Source of the DNA: Plasmopara viticola | Lineage: Eukaryota > Oomycota > Peronosporomycetes > Peronosporales > Peronosporaceae | DNA: 64,000 bases | Reading direction: 5' to 3' | Assembly: GCA_001695595.3 (NCBI GenBank) | Contig: MBPM02000003.1 | Location: 248,001-312,000 of the forward strand | In this document: positions 23,101 through 35,010 of the stretch, piece after piece | Layout of the letters: every line of letters starts with the position of its first letter | Numbering within the stretch: position 1 is the stretch's first letter | Made by a program: the position numbers and the translations under genes | The notes under the pieces: model-generated | Told to the model about the DNA's origin: nothing | Database searches by the model: none | What the model saw: only the letters and a program-made list of their open reading frames with translations

Positions 23101-25616
23101 GTATATGCTTTCGCTCGCGCCGTTTTAAATTTTTGCCGAAGTGTCTTGTGCCAATGGACTTTAATGGTTGGACACTGCAGTACCCATCGTCCGATCCAGA
23201 TGATATGCGCGACGGATCCTTTCGTACGACCATTCCTCTTGTGCGGGACGATTCGCTGAGTATGGAGCCATTTCAGGTGTTTAAGTTGGTGAATCCAATT
23301 TATTCTTGTAATGCCACAGGACCTCAATGGCCACCACTCTCTATCTTAAATCCTTTAAAGTCAGTACGACCACTCATTTCGAATGCATCGGCAAATACCT
23401 GCCCATTAGATGATGGCGAGGTGTTGCGTGCTCAACGTGGCGAGTCAATTTTACAAGTATTTCACCCCAGCGCCAGTATTTGCAATGTTCAAGTCTGTCG
23501 CTCTGTGTCAATGTGGTCTGCAGGGGTGCCTACGGAAGCTAGTATTCAAGCTGCTTATATGGACGTAATCACCAATTCAAAGCATTATTTGTACATCGAA
23601 AACCAATTTTTTATCTCAGGAATGGATGGCAACGGGATCGTTCGAAATCGTATCTTGCAAGCGCTAGTGGATCGCATCGAGCGTGCTGTCCAGCGGGACG
23701 AAAAATTTCGAGTGTATGTGGTAATGCCACTGCTACCGGCATTCGAGGGTAATATTCGCAGCCACGAGCTCACGAATCTCCACGCTGTGATGCACTGGCA
23801 ATTTGCCACTATTTGTCGTGGTCGTTACAGTCTTTTTGAGGCGCTAAAGGGTGTAACAACCACTCCAGAAAATTACGTCGCTTTCTTTGGATTACGCAAG
23901 TATGGGATTATGCCTAATGGTTGCGTCTCCACTGAACAGATTTATATTCACAGCAAACTTTTGATCGTAGACGATCGATGCGTCATCATTGGTAGTGCCA
24001 ACATTAATGACCGCAGCATGAATGGTGATCGCGACTCAGAAATTGCTCTTGTGATTGAGGATATGCAGGATGAGGACGGAGTGATGAATGAAAAGCCATA
24101 CCGACGAGGCGTTTCGGCTAGCAAGCTTCGCTTGCAGCTCTTTCGTGAGCACTTGGGCCTGACTGACGATGATCTTTCGGTGGTGGACCCGACGTCAGAT
24201 CGCACATGGCTCGCTATCAAGTCAGTTGCATCAAACAACACGAAGATTTTTGAGACTGTGTTTGACTGTGCACCTTCCAATCGTATGCGTGCTTTCGTTA
24301 ACTTTCAGAGCATTGATATTACGCAGATCTTTGAGAATCAGCGTATGAATGTGCTTAAGGTGCCTGGTCGATCTCATGTCTGGGATGCGCAAAACTTAAA
24401 AGAGGGTGACTACGCACCTTGGACGGATGTGAACGGAGTTCCCATTGCAGCAGATCGCTTGGATTTGTCCGATTTTGAAGTGGACAAATACAGGGACCGG
24501 AAGAAAAAGTTGTTTTCGATGGATCACGATGGGTGGTGTTACGCACGGAACTTTTCCATATTTCAGGAAGTCCGTACAATGAAGACGGATTACAAGAAGC
24601 GAGAAAAGCTACAGCATCTCGTAGCGGATCGGTTGATGGCCCAAGTGCGCCGGCGTCGGTGGGTGAAAAAAGGTTTGCTTCCTCATCGGTCGGATCCACG
24701 CGACAGCTCGTACAGTATTAGCAGCGATGACGAGGAACACGGACGTTTTTTTTCAATTTGGCGAAGACTGCAGCAAGGTGATTTTAGCCGCTCTAACTCG
24801 GTCAGTATGACTCCAACTAACTTTAGTCGGATGGACTCGGGCGGAGACATTGCGGAGAGCGTCAGTGTCGGAAGCACCACAGCCGGCCGACTTCTATATC
24901 ATTCGTCGTCAATTCCATCGAACGCTCCAATCGCAGCAGGAAATGGCACGCTACTACAACCTGTTTTGGCTGGGACTGTGCCCTCGTGCCCCACCTCACC
25001 CAGTGTTGCAAGCTTTCAGCATACGCCTCAAAGTCCAGCCCTCACGGCTGGAGCACACAGTACTCGTACGTCTTCACTTGTGGGCACTGGTTCTAATGGC
25101 CGAACGCGGAATAATACTCGAAGCGCACGTGAGAGCTTCTACGGTATGTTTAGCGTTACCGGCGGCAATCGAAATTTTGAAATTGGCGACGACTCTAGCG
25201 AAGGTGGTAGCGACTATGGAGGAGGTCACGGCATTCGCGCGTCGGTCAAGAAGTGGTACTCTTCGATAGACATGCTCGATTTTGGACGTCGCTCCAAGTT
25301 CAATGCTGAATACTTCGACACAGACGACGAGCATTTGCACAGTGACGATCCGTTGCTGGAAGACGGTAGAAGTAGCTATCACGCCCCACATCGCGAAAAT
25401 CTTCTTACAGAAGAAGCAGCAGAGAGTTCTGGCGATGAAGATGCCGACTGTCAGATCGGACACGTGCAAACAGCAGCCACAGTCCGCAAAGAGGATGAAA
25501 CACGTGCGCGTGGCAAGCTTTCGGAGATCCGCGGCCACCTCGTAGAGTTTCCACTGGATTTTCTGGTTGAGGAAATTTTGAAGCCATCGGTGCTGCCTGC
25601 CGACATTCATATTTAA
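20193..25616 (+). CDS. Phospholipase D with PX and multiple membrane segments (oomycete PXTM-PLD type)
   Basis: Intronless gene of 1,807 residues. After an acidic, low-complexity N-terminus comes a PX-like phosphoinositide-binding region (about 108-205). Two membrane segments follow (about 256-281 and 304-326), a PH-like stretch (about 328-395), a third membrane segment (about 404-421), a ~160-residue probable luminal domain with NVS and NYS glycosylation sites, and a fourth membrane segment (about 585-613). The catalytic part carries two intact HKD motifs: HHEKIVCID with H858, K860 and D865, and HSKLLIVDD with H1253, K1255 and D1260, followed by GSANINDRS. The C-terminal ~320 residues are Ser-rich and acidic. 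Known role: hydrolysis of phosphatidylcholine to phosphatidic acid and choline. PXTM-PLD is reported from oomycetes. All catalytic residues are present, so an active membrane enzyme is likely. Confidence 0.93.
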   Translation: MIKHNDNARESTGAGDINNSDGIRAIPSSNTLGLESVASVQSYQSSEVDAKRAEVEASDCTDSNVVHDLHDGEMTMMHDDAKSSDEEEEVMENSIDFSVNRAKVTKAGVIPCCVFVGRVRWGTTDWEIYFGQKQLLRLHFNLFLYCLFTHHKIMRGVQLPWTIWREKRAENRVADVYVVQDYIRELLKDRDLRNSEPLLSFLEVSPSRAMLRLGPSLKEGYVHMRINGPFQLPLYTCFNRTIEKLYRHLYRAWMRLAFVTSIVGFIFPVCLVIVTSLPTFFSPKKELVDLESGTKEVSTRLNTAGVFVGLAVLAGIIFLVGFVYKFFKHRLGVIRRWVVLKPSCFAAYRNRNDREPSEVFLFDKNFTARKGSYRQGVSWMPSGLVVGSRAGDIEIDTGHYYTRLTAIIALIGVCFGIMQLTNSIYEFEYLTFNKSLGASILNAPGYENWNVSSEIEYCGYYFIVPKGVTVYVESKEGNAVISQLQIPSSDSMTANFDFFWQSKSMGSSLNLVTNAVGGGTMVSVVKSVDPINDRFFASGTNYSLPVVGTLTLEGVITDVDVQRFSNVDSFCAISVYIAPLTWRSYLYYVLILFAGGIIAPVFGFLANYFVTYLGIWHSHVRRDHWFGCVQRLQKLKRQDTSTRFNSFAPQHISCVDNEGSAAINAKAKVARLPVGNLSVTSSSNHAVDAMAKMEAEAHARIGNVNLAPASTRVASSTQSEDSFEALTPPPSAVSWHVDAEDTYEAMYKAISTAKYEILIAGWWVCPDLFLLRPGRKLPPRDPNEDPNGQQVNKTMLRQLLMKKAEAGVKIYVLIYREVKLALTLNSAYTKRTLMVHPNIRVLRDPIFQIQSLGFWSHHEKIVCIDQSLAFVGGLDLCFGRYDHQGHPISDPSDDSVWKGKDYSNPIIKDFVRVNKPFEDLIDRYSQPRMPWHDVHCSISGPPVQDVAYHFIQRWNFVCSKNDYQLRTGWCICFRSRRFKFLPKCLVPMDFNGWTLQYPSSDPDDMRDGSFRTTIPLVRDDSLSMEPFQVFKLVNPIYSCNATGPQWPPLSILNPLKSVRPLISNASANTCPLDDGEVLRAQRGESILQVFHPSASICNVQVCRSVSMWSAGVPTEASIQAAYMDVITNSKHYLYIENQFFISGMDGNGIVRNRILQALVDRIERAVQRDEKFRVYVVMPLLPAFEGNIRSHELTNLHAVMHWQFATICRGRYSLFEALKGVTTTPENYVAFFGLRKYGIMPNGCVSTEQIYIHSKLLIVDDRCVIIGSANINDRSMNGDRDSEIALVIEDMQDEDGVMNEKPYRRGVSASKLRLQLFREHLGLTDDDLSVVDPTSDRTWLAIKSVASNNTKIFETVFDCAPSNRMRAFVNFQSIDITQIFENQRMNVLKVPGRSHVWDAQNLKEGDYAPWTDVNGVPIAADRLDLSDFEVDKYRDRKKKLFSMDHDGWCYARNFSIFQEVRTMKTDYKKREKLQHLVADRLMAQVRRRRWVKKGLLPHRSDPRDSSYSISSDDEEHGRFFSIWRRLQQGDFSRSNSVSMTPTNFSRMDSGGDIAESVSVGSTTAGRLLYHSSSIPSNAPIAAGNGTLLQPVLAGTVPSCPTSPSVASFQHTPQSPALTAGAHSTRTSSLVGTGSNGRTRNNTRSARESFYGMFSVTGGNRNFEIGDDSSEGGSDYGGGHGIRASVKKWYSSIDMLDFGRRSKFNAEYFDTDDEHLHSDDPLLEDGRSSYHAPHRENLLTEEAAESSGDEDADCQIGHVQTAATVRKEDETRARGKLSEIRGHLVEFPLDFLVEEILKPSVLPADIHI

Positions 25617-26659
25617 CCTTTGAGCTTACGTTGCATCAATGTGTGGGGAGGTGGTAGCGTACGATAGATATTTCAAGTTTGACATTTTTTTCGTATTTTT
25701 TTAATATTTCCATACTGTATCTGTTTTCTGCTGGCTTCTAATTTTTTAACAAAATAGATCACGGCCCTTGATTGTCTACAACTCCTATGGAGTTTCCATG
25801 CCTTTTACACCGATTGACATGACTCTTACATTCCTCATACAGGATCGATTGGTAAAGCCAATTGTAATTCTTTGTAATTGCACTCGATTCTTCTTGACAT
25901 GCAAAATCTCGGGCCTGCCAGCACGATAAATTTCGCCAAATCCAAAAAATCTGTGCACGCATAATAAACAATACAAGGCAGCTCAAAATTTGTGCACTTA
26001 TGCCCTCTGTTTTATCCGCCCAGCCGCTGTTAGCTTATTAAATCATAATTGTGATGAATTTGATACCTTTTTGCTGGTGTACAACAAATCCGTGCGTGAG
26101 AGCTTGATGCTGAACAACTTCATCAAGCCTTGTGATGTATATTTACGATTGCAATCATCTGTACATTTTCGCAGGAAAAGGAAAGAGGCATGCGTACTAG
26201 AAAGCAACTGTTTTGGCGTATGACTCGAGCAATTTTTATTTGAGTCGTTTACATTTGAATTAATCCACGAACATTGAATATAATGAAGTGAAGCAAACAA
26301 TCACAAGATTCAGTTATCTGATTTGCAACATAGTTTTTTAAGGCGGAAATTCTGGAAGGTAGTGCTCCTACGAAAGCCAATTTCGATCAATAATATAGAT
26401 ACGTCCTCCGTTCAATAAAAGGTTCCTTTGATCAGCCGTATAGGCAGCGCTTGGCTTAGAGATCGTGAACTATTTTGAGATCTGATATATCTTTCGGTGA
26501 GGGAAGATTTGGCTGTGGTAATAGATCTCCGTTATCAATAATTTACACCGATCAGAGGAGTGGGGCTCAAGTTGGGGCGCGATCTTCTCTATCAATAAGC
26601 AATTATTACTATTACAAGAGCCATTGATTCCTTTTTTACTAAATCACCAAAGATTGGAT
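25617..26659. other. Downstream of the phospholipase D gene, no recognisable gene
   Basis: About 1 kb of AT-rich sequence with only short unrecognised frames. The first part presumably holds the phospholipase 3' UTR. Confidence 0.4.
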
Positions 26660-26960
26660 GATGCGGGACATAAAAGTCTTTGCACTCGTCACCGACTTTC
26701 TGTGTCCAAAACCCAAAGATTAATCTATGTTTATATTGAGCTGAAGACTGCAATAATTTTTTATCAAGCTTTTTTCAAGTAGGGAGATAATTTTCTGGTA
26801 AATTTGCGCTGAGTTTGGTAATAATTAATTAAAGTAAAGCCCTCACGGCGGCTGGTACGCCTAGCGGTATGCTATGGGAGTGGATGATGACAGCCACGAA
26901 AACAATCAATCGATACGGCGGTTGTATTGCTTAAAGTGCATCAGAGATGAAATACGCTAA
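26660..26960 (+). pseudogene. Ty3/gypsy reverse transcriptase fragment
   Basis: The frame around 26845-26880 reads AGTPSGMLWEW, the RT block that in oomycete gypsy elements reads STPSGMLWEW. About 155 bp upstream is a stretch (26670-26715) whose DNA resembles 53385-53440 in the same order and orientation. Stops and frameshifts surround it. Confidence 0.55.
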
Positions 26961-29900
26961 ACAAGCCATGCACGCACTCGTTAAACTTATTATTAAAGAC
27001 CAGGATGCACATATCTATTATCAAGCAGAGCTACATGTTCGTCAAATGTGTGCCTGCTTTCACATAGTTAACTGATCATTTAAGTGAATGCACGAAGTAA
27101 GAGAGGAGCCTCGTGGTCCTATCTCAAAAGCCACCAAGCTGCTCATCGATTAACAAATTGCAGCCCCTTTAATCGAAATATTCAATTTTAGGATCAATTG
27201 CTGAATGTTTTATTTTATTCGGTCGCTTCAAGATTAAACGTGATATTTTTGTGGCTTAAGATGACATAAAAGCAGCTATAACTAGCTTATATGCTCAAGC
27301 GAAGCACTTATTCTAGACAGCAGCGGAAAAGTCTGCAGACGATAACCAAAATTTGATAGCGTTACGAGCAGATCAAATTTCTAGAGCATTGCCTTCCCTT
27401 CGATGATTGTACGCTATCAAAACATAGTATAATATTCGATGGTATTTTATTTACGCCAAGCGGTGGCACAACAATATAGACTTTTTTGTACATAAGAAAC
27501 AGTATTAAGAATATCTTAGCTAAAACGCAATCTGGACTCAATTTCCTTTGACGGTATTGAATTTAGGCTATCTAAATTTGCAGATACTCTTCAAATAGCA
27601 CCAAATAAAAGTGTAGAAATTACAAAGAAAATTCAATGGGTGCTCCAAAAAGCTGTATCGCAAATTTCTCTATACAAGCAAATACAAAGTTATGAGTATC
27701 TTCGTCTTCTTAAAATGAGCCCAATGGATAGACCATTCTTAGATTAGCACCATCGGATTAATGTTTAGGTTTTGCTTTGACAGAAAAATCATACTTTGTC
27801 GAGCAAAGGGTCGAATTAGCGTAGGCGAATCAAACGATTGCTTTAATAGAGGCACAACAGCTAAAGAAGAATGAAAAGAGCAGCAAGGTACTTGATTTGC
27901 GCGTATAATTGGCCGTAATATATTAAGCGTGCTCGATTCTTAACTTAGCAGATAATTTTGCGAGGCAAATTTCATTTCAGATGTGGGTGCTCTAAAGCCC
28001 TTAAGTAATCTTGACCGACACAAGAGGATAACAAAGTGAGTAATACTGGCTCGCAGGTGGGTATCAAAGTACCACTAAGGGTTGAGTACGTAGCTTTAAG
28101 AGAGATGCTAAGCGAAAGCGTTCCCTTCGTCCTATAAACAACCCAGTTGTTGACAAAAGCTATACTTCACACAGGAAATTTACAGTTAAGCGAGTCAAGG
28201 CGTTACGGCAGATACGCTTGGGCCGGTATACCGCCAAAGGGTTTGCTTGAAGCCTCTAAGCTCTAGCCTTTTCTCCATTTGCTAAGTTCTACAAGCCTCT
28301 CGAAAAAAAAAAATCGCTGTTATGTTTTGCTGATGGTGGCTTTTGTAGGTTAACAAAGCGAAGAGGCATGTCGTATTCACCAAAAATCCCACCTTGCTAT
28401 ATCAGTTGTGTAGTGCAAGGCTTTTTGATTTTTGTACGCTTTTAATATGACATATTGCTATGTACCGTCATAGAATGTGCTCAGAAGGTCTAAATAAAAT
28501 ACAATTGTCGCGCACTCCGAGTCTTAAAACGAGCACATAGAACTGTATGCCATATGGCCTTGAAATGTTTGTCAAGTCTTGTCTTGTATAGATGTCAGTA
28601 TCTGGATCTGTACTCGTTCAATATCTCATGAAATCGTATGCGCAATAGGGCTAGAGCCACAACTCATCAAATCATTTTTGTGCAAAATTGAGCTCCTGTC
28701 ACATTAAGTATTTATGCCGATCAATCCAGATTGATCGGCAAGAAGAAGTCATACATGTTCACGTTGAGGCAAAGCAATGACTCCGAGCAGGCAAAGTCCT
28801 CGATATTTTAGCCTTGACATTTAGAGACCTCTGAAGCTGCTTTGTTAGACAGTCAAATCGAGGCAAAGTTTTGACCAGTCCTATATCTCTGACCGTATCA
28901 ATATCCTATTTTCTATTTACCGCTTATTGGTGAGTTCAATTTCTCAATGGACCAAATTCTTCTGGGACTGCCATCCAGCTCGTACACTTGAGTGCATTCT
29001 CAATGTTCCAACGCTGTTGGTCCCCCTTTGAGAGCTGTCAAGCTGTTAAGTGCTAGCCTTCCATGGTGCGTATCATCCGCATATCCAGCATGTATTTTTT
29101 CCTCATGAGTAGAAGCACGAGGCAAATATAACCTTAATACATCCATGGGCACAATCGCCTTGACCTTTGGCATTCTAGTGATGAGCTCCGATTTGCATTT
29201 ATGCCAATGTGTAAGTTGCTTGCAGGCGAGAAAGCGTGAGAACTTGCGTAACGCAAACTTTTCCAGATAAAACGTTAATCTCATTATGACATCAAGACAC
29301 ACGACACAAAACACAAAACACATAAGTGAAGTGGTCAATTGGTGAGTACTTGCCTTTTACCCCGCCTCCTAGGATAGAATGTGAAACGTCGAGCTCACCC
29401 ACCCGTTTTTTATTATAGCGACTTAAGCCACTATTTGATTTTGATGAGAAGGCTTTTGGACTTTTCTTTAAAAGTTAAAATCTTATACTTTGCCGGATCA
29501 AGCCTCTAAGTAGAAATTGCAACCGGAGTATCTAAGCATGTGACGTCTGATTAAATGAGCATAGACTTTGCTCGAAACCTCAACGCCGTGGCGCACGACG
29601 TGTAAGCGCGGCCGCAATCTTAGGATCGTATAAGCCAGCAATTTTATTGAGTAGCACTCTTACAGATTGCTTAATCTATTTACGAAATTTGACCTTGCCG
29701 ACTGCAAGGGCTACTGCGGGTCACAGAGTCTCTCAGCATCTTGCACAAAGAAAGAGGACCGAGCAACAAACAATTTCCGGCGAAGGACTGGTAACAATCG
29801 TTAGTCTCAAGGAGTCGACGTTTGCAGAAATTTCACGTTGAGAGACTCCTATTTTCGTGTGTGTTGGTCTCAGCCTTTTACTCTATATAAGCAAAACATG

Positions 29901-32900
29901 CGATACCTTATCTTTGATTTAGAAACCACTTTAACATACACGAGAAATTTCGCGCTTAACAAAAATTGTTTGGCGACAAACAAGGCTCACTTAATGTAGC
30001 AAGCTGTCACATCCCTCGTCACTAAAATTTACCTAAATTTAACAGGGAGTTCAGTGTTATGCAAGCTATACGAAAAGCTGGATTTCTTCTTATTGTAGCA
30101 AAACCTTAACAGGTGGAGTTGGAGGCTGCAATTTTACTAGGCCCGTTAACTAAAAAGCACATAAATAGGTGCTTCAAAGCCCGAGAGGTCCTTTGCACCA
30201 AGTGTATCATTTGTACTCAAGGCTTATCCTACAACAAAGCCTTAATCTACAGCAAATTTTACACCTACGAAAGGTTGTGTCTGCGTAAAGAATTGTCCAT
30301 ATGCTGTGAGTGGCAAGCCCAAAATGCACCTGCTAAAGAGCCTCTCGCGACGAAAACTGCTCTAAAAGAGTCGTCTATTCTACTGCGGCGAGAAAGGTGT
30401 GCATAACGTTTTCCTTTGCAGGGTATTCCGAGGACACATTCTTCCTCGGACGATAAAATTGATAAGAGGCGCCAAAGGCGCTCTAAAAATGCTTGTCTGA
30501 CTCCTCGTCCGCTGAGGTAGCGAGGAACGATCGAGCAGACGAAAATGCTGTCAAAGCGACTTCATCGTGCGCGTGCAAGCCTCAAAAGGTGTTTGACTAA
30601 ACGTTGATGAATTCGTCATGCTTTGTCTCTTCCGCAAAGGCAGGGAAGTCTATGATGACTCAAAGGAGCCAAGGCTAGGCTTGGAATTTCATGCTTATTA
30701 GGTCTTCAATATTAGTAGCCAAAAAAAAGAGAGTGAAGTCTAAAACAGTTTTCCCCAGGGTAAGCTCGAACCATGCTTCGCGCAACTGTCACCTGGGTAC
30801 TGATACAATTTATCATTTTGTGAGAGAATCACGCGATCGCCTATTAATGCGTTGATTAGGAAGAGAAAACAGTCCAGATAGAATTGCTCATCATTGTGTG
30901 TTTATCGTCTTCGCGGGCCGCGAGAGCCATCCGGATGCCACTCCTCGTCCAGCGTGTACGAACGAAATTTGGCTCAAGCCTTGCTTTGGCAAGACCTTGC
31001 GGCGGCTATTAACGCACATGTACCATCACAGCAATTTTTGCTTACAAATGTTTCCTAGAGCCATAAGTAGCCATAAGACAAAGGTGCCTTGCACTACCCT
31101 TGGGTACTTCCCAATAATGTTGCTCTTTTCTGGAAGTTTGTAATTCTTACATAGTACTTCAATTTATAATTTTAATGCACTGGACGGAATTTTTACCGTC
31201 TGTGAGCTTATAGCTCAATTCACTTAGTTACTAGATCGTTGACAACACAAAGACGTATTGGCTTGGGTTTCTACCAAAGGTGTCTTGACTCGAATATTTA
31301 TCCACACCGGACGCTAAGAGCTATTTTTGGAATGAATAGGCACTCTAACCATACTCCATTATGTAAACAAAAGTCCATGAGTTCCTTATGGCGTATCCGT
31401 TGCTTCTTACATAGATCACAACGGTTGCGCCAGAGCCGATTCATCTGCTTCCAATAATTGCGTCGTATCACCGTGTCACCCAGGATTTTGCTTCTGTTCT
31501 ACCAAGTACTTTACGAGAAAAGGTGCAGAACATGGTAATTTAGAAACACTAGGGGGATGCTCGATATTCGTTTCTGCTTCTCCATCACGTGAAGTTGCAG
31601 CTCCTGCGCGACCAGAGGTATGGGATTGAGAATGCTGTCGGGATCGCTCTTTTTTAGACGACCCCGGACTACTCAAACTATTCAGGAGTAGAATGAACCT
31701 TTTAACCGTGTGACTAATGAGCATCGTGACTGGATCGATCACGTAATAAAATTTCCGAACTCAAAGAAAGTCAATTATTTGTAAAATCGGTTTCCCACTG
31801 AAAGCGCTCAATCACATAATTTTTAGACTTCTATGAGGTACGACCAAAACGATGGTGGCTATAAGCCCTGTCAGCCTCCGAATGACCTCCCGTATTCACC
31901 TTCCCAGCAAGGTCTAGCTCTGTTAAAACCACTTCAAGAGGTGCACCTTAAGTCTCGTGCGAGACCTTAAAATGTTGAAAATTAATGGGTACGCTGATAT
32001 TTACTGGAATTTTTAATGGTTTGCACCGACCCGTGTCTTCGCGAATGAGAACAAAGTAAATTTTTAATTTTAAAGTAGATACCTTCTGGTGATCAACTTT
32101 TTGTATCTAAAATTTTTTCGTCCCCTCAATGGATGCATTTGAACTTTTTCTTCTAAAAGTACTCAAAACTTTTATGATCATTCAAATACATTATTCTCTG
32201 CTGATTACATTCTTTCGCCTTTTTGCAAATTCAAATATTAGATTCAGAAAAAAGTCAGTCTTAAACTAGATAGCTGGGAAGGGTTTCCCTGCTTCTGTAC
32301 TACTAATAGGAGAAGCATTTGTGCTTTGAGAGTATCGGATGTAATACATAGCAGAGCGTAAAGTCCGCAGATGCGTGAACCGCATTGTTGAGTGCAAATT
32401 AAACCTTTGAAAGCTTGTCAACCCACGCACGTAGCGCCTAAGCGCACATACTGATCACTGACTTCTTACATCTTTTAACTGTCTTTGAAAGGTCAGGTGT
32501 TGACGTCATCGAGTGGGGTCCCAATTTTTTTTCGAACTTTTGTCAAAATTAAGAAAATGACTGCGGAGGTACGTATGCGGCAACAAACTTGTCTTTGGCT
32601 TGCCGAAGGTTAGGATGGACATGATGGTATACGTGCGATACTAAGCAAGACAATATGCTCCAGCCTGTATGATACAATATAACAGCGAATCTTTTTGGAT
32701 ACATTTTTCTGAATACTGCGGTCTTATAATCTTATCGAATTCGAGCGGTATTTTGCTAGAACGCTGTCAAGATACCGACGCGGAGTTCGCAAGTTTGACC
32801 GTCTGCTAGGTCCCTTGAGTTCTCACATACTAAATAAAAGCACTTTCACACGGCCTTATGACCACTTATCATAGCACTATATATTTCAGAAGTATGCTGT

Positions 32901-34077
32901 TAATAAGGTCTTTCTCGCTCGGACAACGGCTCGAGCTGAATTTGCTAGTTTTATTCCATAGCAAAGCAGATCGTCTACCCACGCAAAGCGATGCAACTAC
33001 GATCGCTGCCGAAGGGCTACCCTCTAGACTTCAGTATCATTGTCTACGATCAAGGATTGCAATAAAAAAATATTCGGCAACTGGTTTGTATGCCTCACAA
33101 ATTTGCTCGTGATCCGAGCTTTTAATTCTACCTATACCGACCATTGCATAATCAGGTCCGCGCGAAAGTGCATCGCCAAAGTACATTGAAGTTGTCAGGT
33201 CAAGTTAAAGCGCTATATTCCGGATAAAATGACGAGTACATTGCTCTTCTTTAAAAAATTAGGCGTGTTGCTTGCCGGCACATTAGGTGTTTTATTCACA
33301 ATGTTCTGGTTTGTATACCTCGGTAATTCAAAAGATATTGGAGCCAGAATAGTTTCTGCATATGATTAAATACCGTGCATTTAAGAACATATGTGCGACC
33401 AACCCATTGATGTTATCAAAAGACATAGTCTCAAACTGCAGACTGTTGCATACGGTGATCGTTTTGAAATTACGATAGTGAGCGGTCCACCAAAAGACAT
33501 CATATATTATCCCGCACGCTTGCTCTCCACAAGTTTGACTCTGAAATTAATTTAGCATCGCATTCTTGTTCCAAATATTCTACCGGGAATTTGTAGCACG
33601 TATGACAAAGTGTTATTCGCTATGCCTTGCAAACGTACGCTACCCAATTGTACCACAATGGGTGTCTACTTGTAGGAAATGTCTCCAACTTCAAGAGTCT
33701 ATCTCAAGCTTTTTTCTTTTCTGTGCAACTCTAGCTTTAATATATTTAAACAGGGGTAAGGTCTTGTTGTGATCAAAGATCATTATGTTTTGTCTACAAA
33801 AGAAGACGTGGTGGGTTACGTTATCACCCGTCAGTTGATGGGAACGTGATCCACCAAAGCCCTTTTGAGCGGGACGGATGGTTTTCATCGACAATCTTGG
33901 TTCTGTGAATGACCGTCGGCTTATATTTTTTAGATTTCTCCGTGATAAAAATAGTAACCGAATGTGCTGTCAGAATCTTCAAATATTACAGCCACGTATA
34001 TCTGAACTCTGGCGACATTTAAAAATTGTCTTATTAGCCAATCGAAAAAAAAAAACTTGGTTCCGTGCCTATTCGCT
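26961..34077. other. Gene desert, no recognisable gene
   Basis: About 7.1 kb of AT-rich sequence. Frames of 60-110 codons occur on both strands (for example 29000-29338 minus, 31476-31742 minus, 30113-30406 plus), but none shows a domain I can name. The density of short decayed frames suggests old transposon debris. Confidence 0.4.
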
Positions 34078-34275
34078 TCAAGCATCACTCAGCCTGTTTA
34101 GTTGACCACAATTGTTTGTCGGAGCGCAAAGTCTATCAACGCGTCTATTAGAGTTCAAAATGACCTCGTACGCTTTCGTATACTTTAAGCATCGTAACAC
34201 TGCTTGGTTTTTCGTCGAGCTCTCAGACGCTACATCGCGCTTTGTATCACCCATACACCCAATATATAGACTCAC
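34078..34275 (-). pseudogene. copia RNase H fragment
   Basis: A 65-codon frame reads LRCLKYTKAYEVILNS then a short segment that aligns with the RVLRYLKGT ... DADWAGD region just before and into RNase H of Ty1/copia elements. The catalytic DADWAGD is not preserved. It differs from the copia element at 2.9-7.3 kb, so it comes from another copia family. Confidence 0.5.
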
Positions 34276-34759
34276 TTCTTCATTAGTGGAACGCCCTGCC
34301 TCTCGTGGTGATATTTTTTTTGGCCTTCAAGCGCAACTCCTGCTAGCAGCCTCGTAGGGCTCAAAGAGAGGATTCACCCCACTTTGTCGGCCCCTTTAGG
34401 ACAATAACACATTTGTATGTTCACTAGGTGCAGCCGTACCAGCTAAAGGATCATAGTTTTATATAATTAAGACTAAACTCGAGGCAACGGAACCATAAAA
34501 AACATTTGTCAAAATTCTGTACGCCAAGGATCTGCTTATCTACAGCAATTCGATAAGAGGTCGCTATTATCCTTTTCAAGATCAACTACTATCACTTTCT
34601 AATCGTTACCTGCATTCGAAAGCGTTGCGTTTAAGGTGGCTACCCTTGGCCTTTTCATGCCTGGTCGTCTTGACTGGCTTCGGGGAGTGGGTCCCATTCG
34701 TCAGAGCCAACAGCTACATCAGCTACCAAGCACGGCTTCATACAAGTATTAAGACTGTT

Positions 34760-35010
34760 CACTTATATGAGATCATTGATGTGAAGATTTAGAGTGCAAT
34801 TTGTCAAAGGGGTCTCGTGGTCAAATTGTACACGTCTTTTGATGATTTGGAACAACCTCTTTTGCAGGTCATATCAGGGTCAAGTTTTGTGACGCAAGAT
34901 CACTCTCTGAGCTTGTTTGTCGAGCAAATTGGCGCGTCATATATAATCCAAGTTGATGACATAATTTTGTGTCGGAATAACGGTTTGGACTATACATTGA
35001 CAAGGTGAAA
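34760..35010 (+). pseudogene. copia reverse transcriptase fragment with altered YVDD box
   Basis: A plus-strand frame (34817-35008) reads GSSFVTQDHSLSLF ... IIQVDDIILC, matching the copia RT region GF.QS..D.SLF ... VYVDDIII. The tyrosine of the catalytic YVDD is replaced by Gln. It faces away from the RNase H fragment 500 bp to the left, so the two are not one simple copy. Confidence 0.6.

Noticed and set aside
20318..25610. Many open frames antisense or out of frame within the phospholipase D gene, up to ~178 codons
   Set aside because: They overlap a strongly supported 1,807-codon gene, have no domains, and are expected by chance opposite a long coding sequence.
29000..29338. A 112-codon minus-strand frame containing YADDT, like the catalytic box of a non-LTR reverse transcriptase
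   Set aside because: The surrounding residues do not match RT blocks before or after the box; a four- or five-residue match is not enough.
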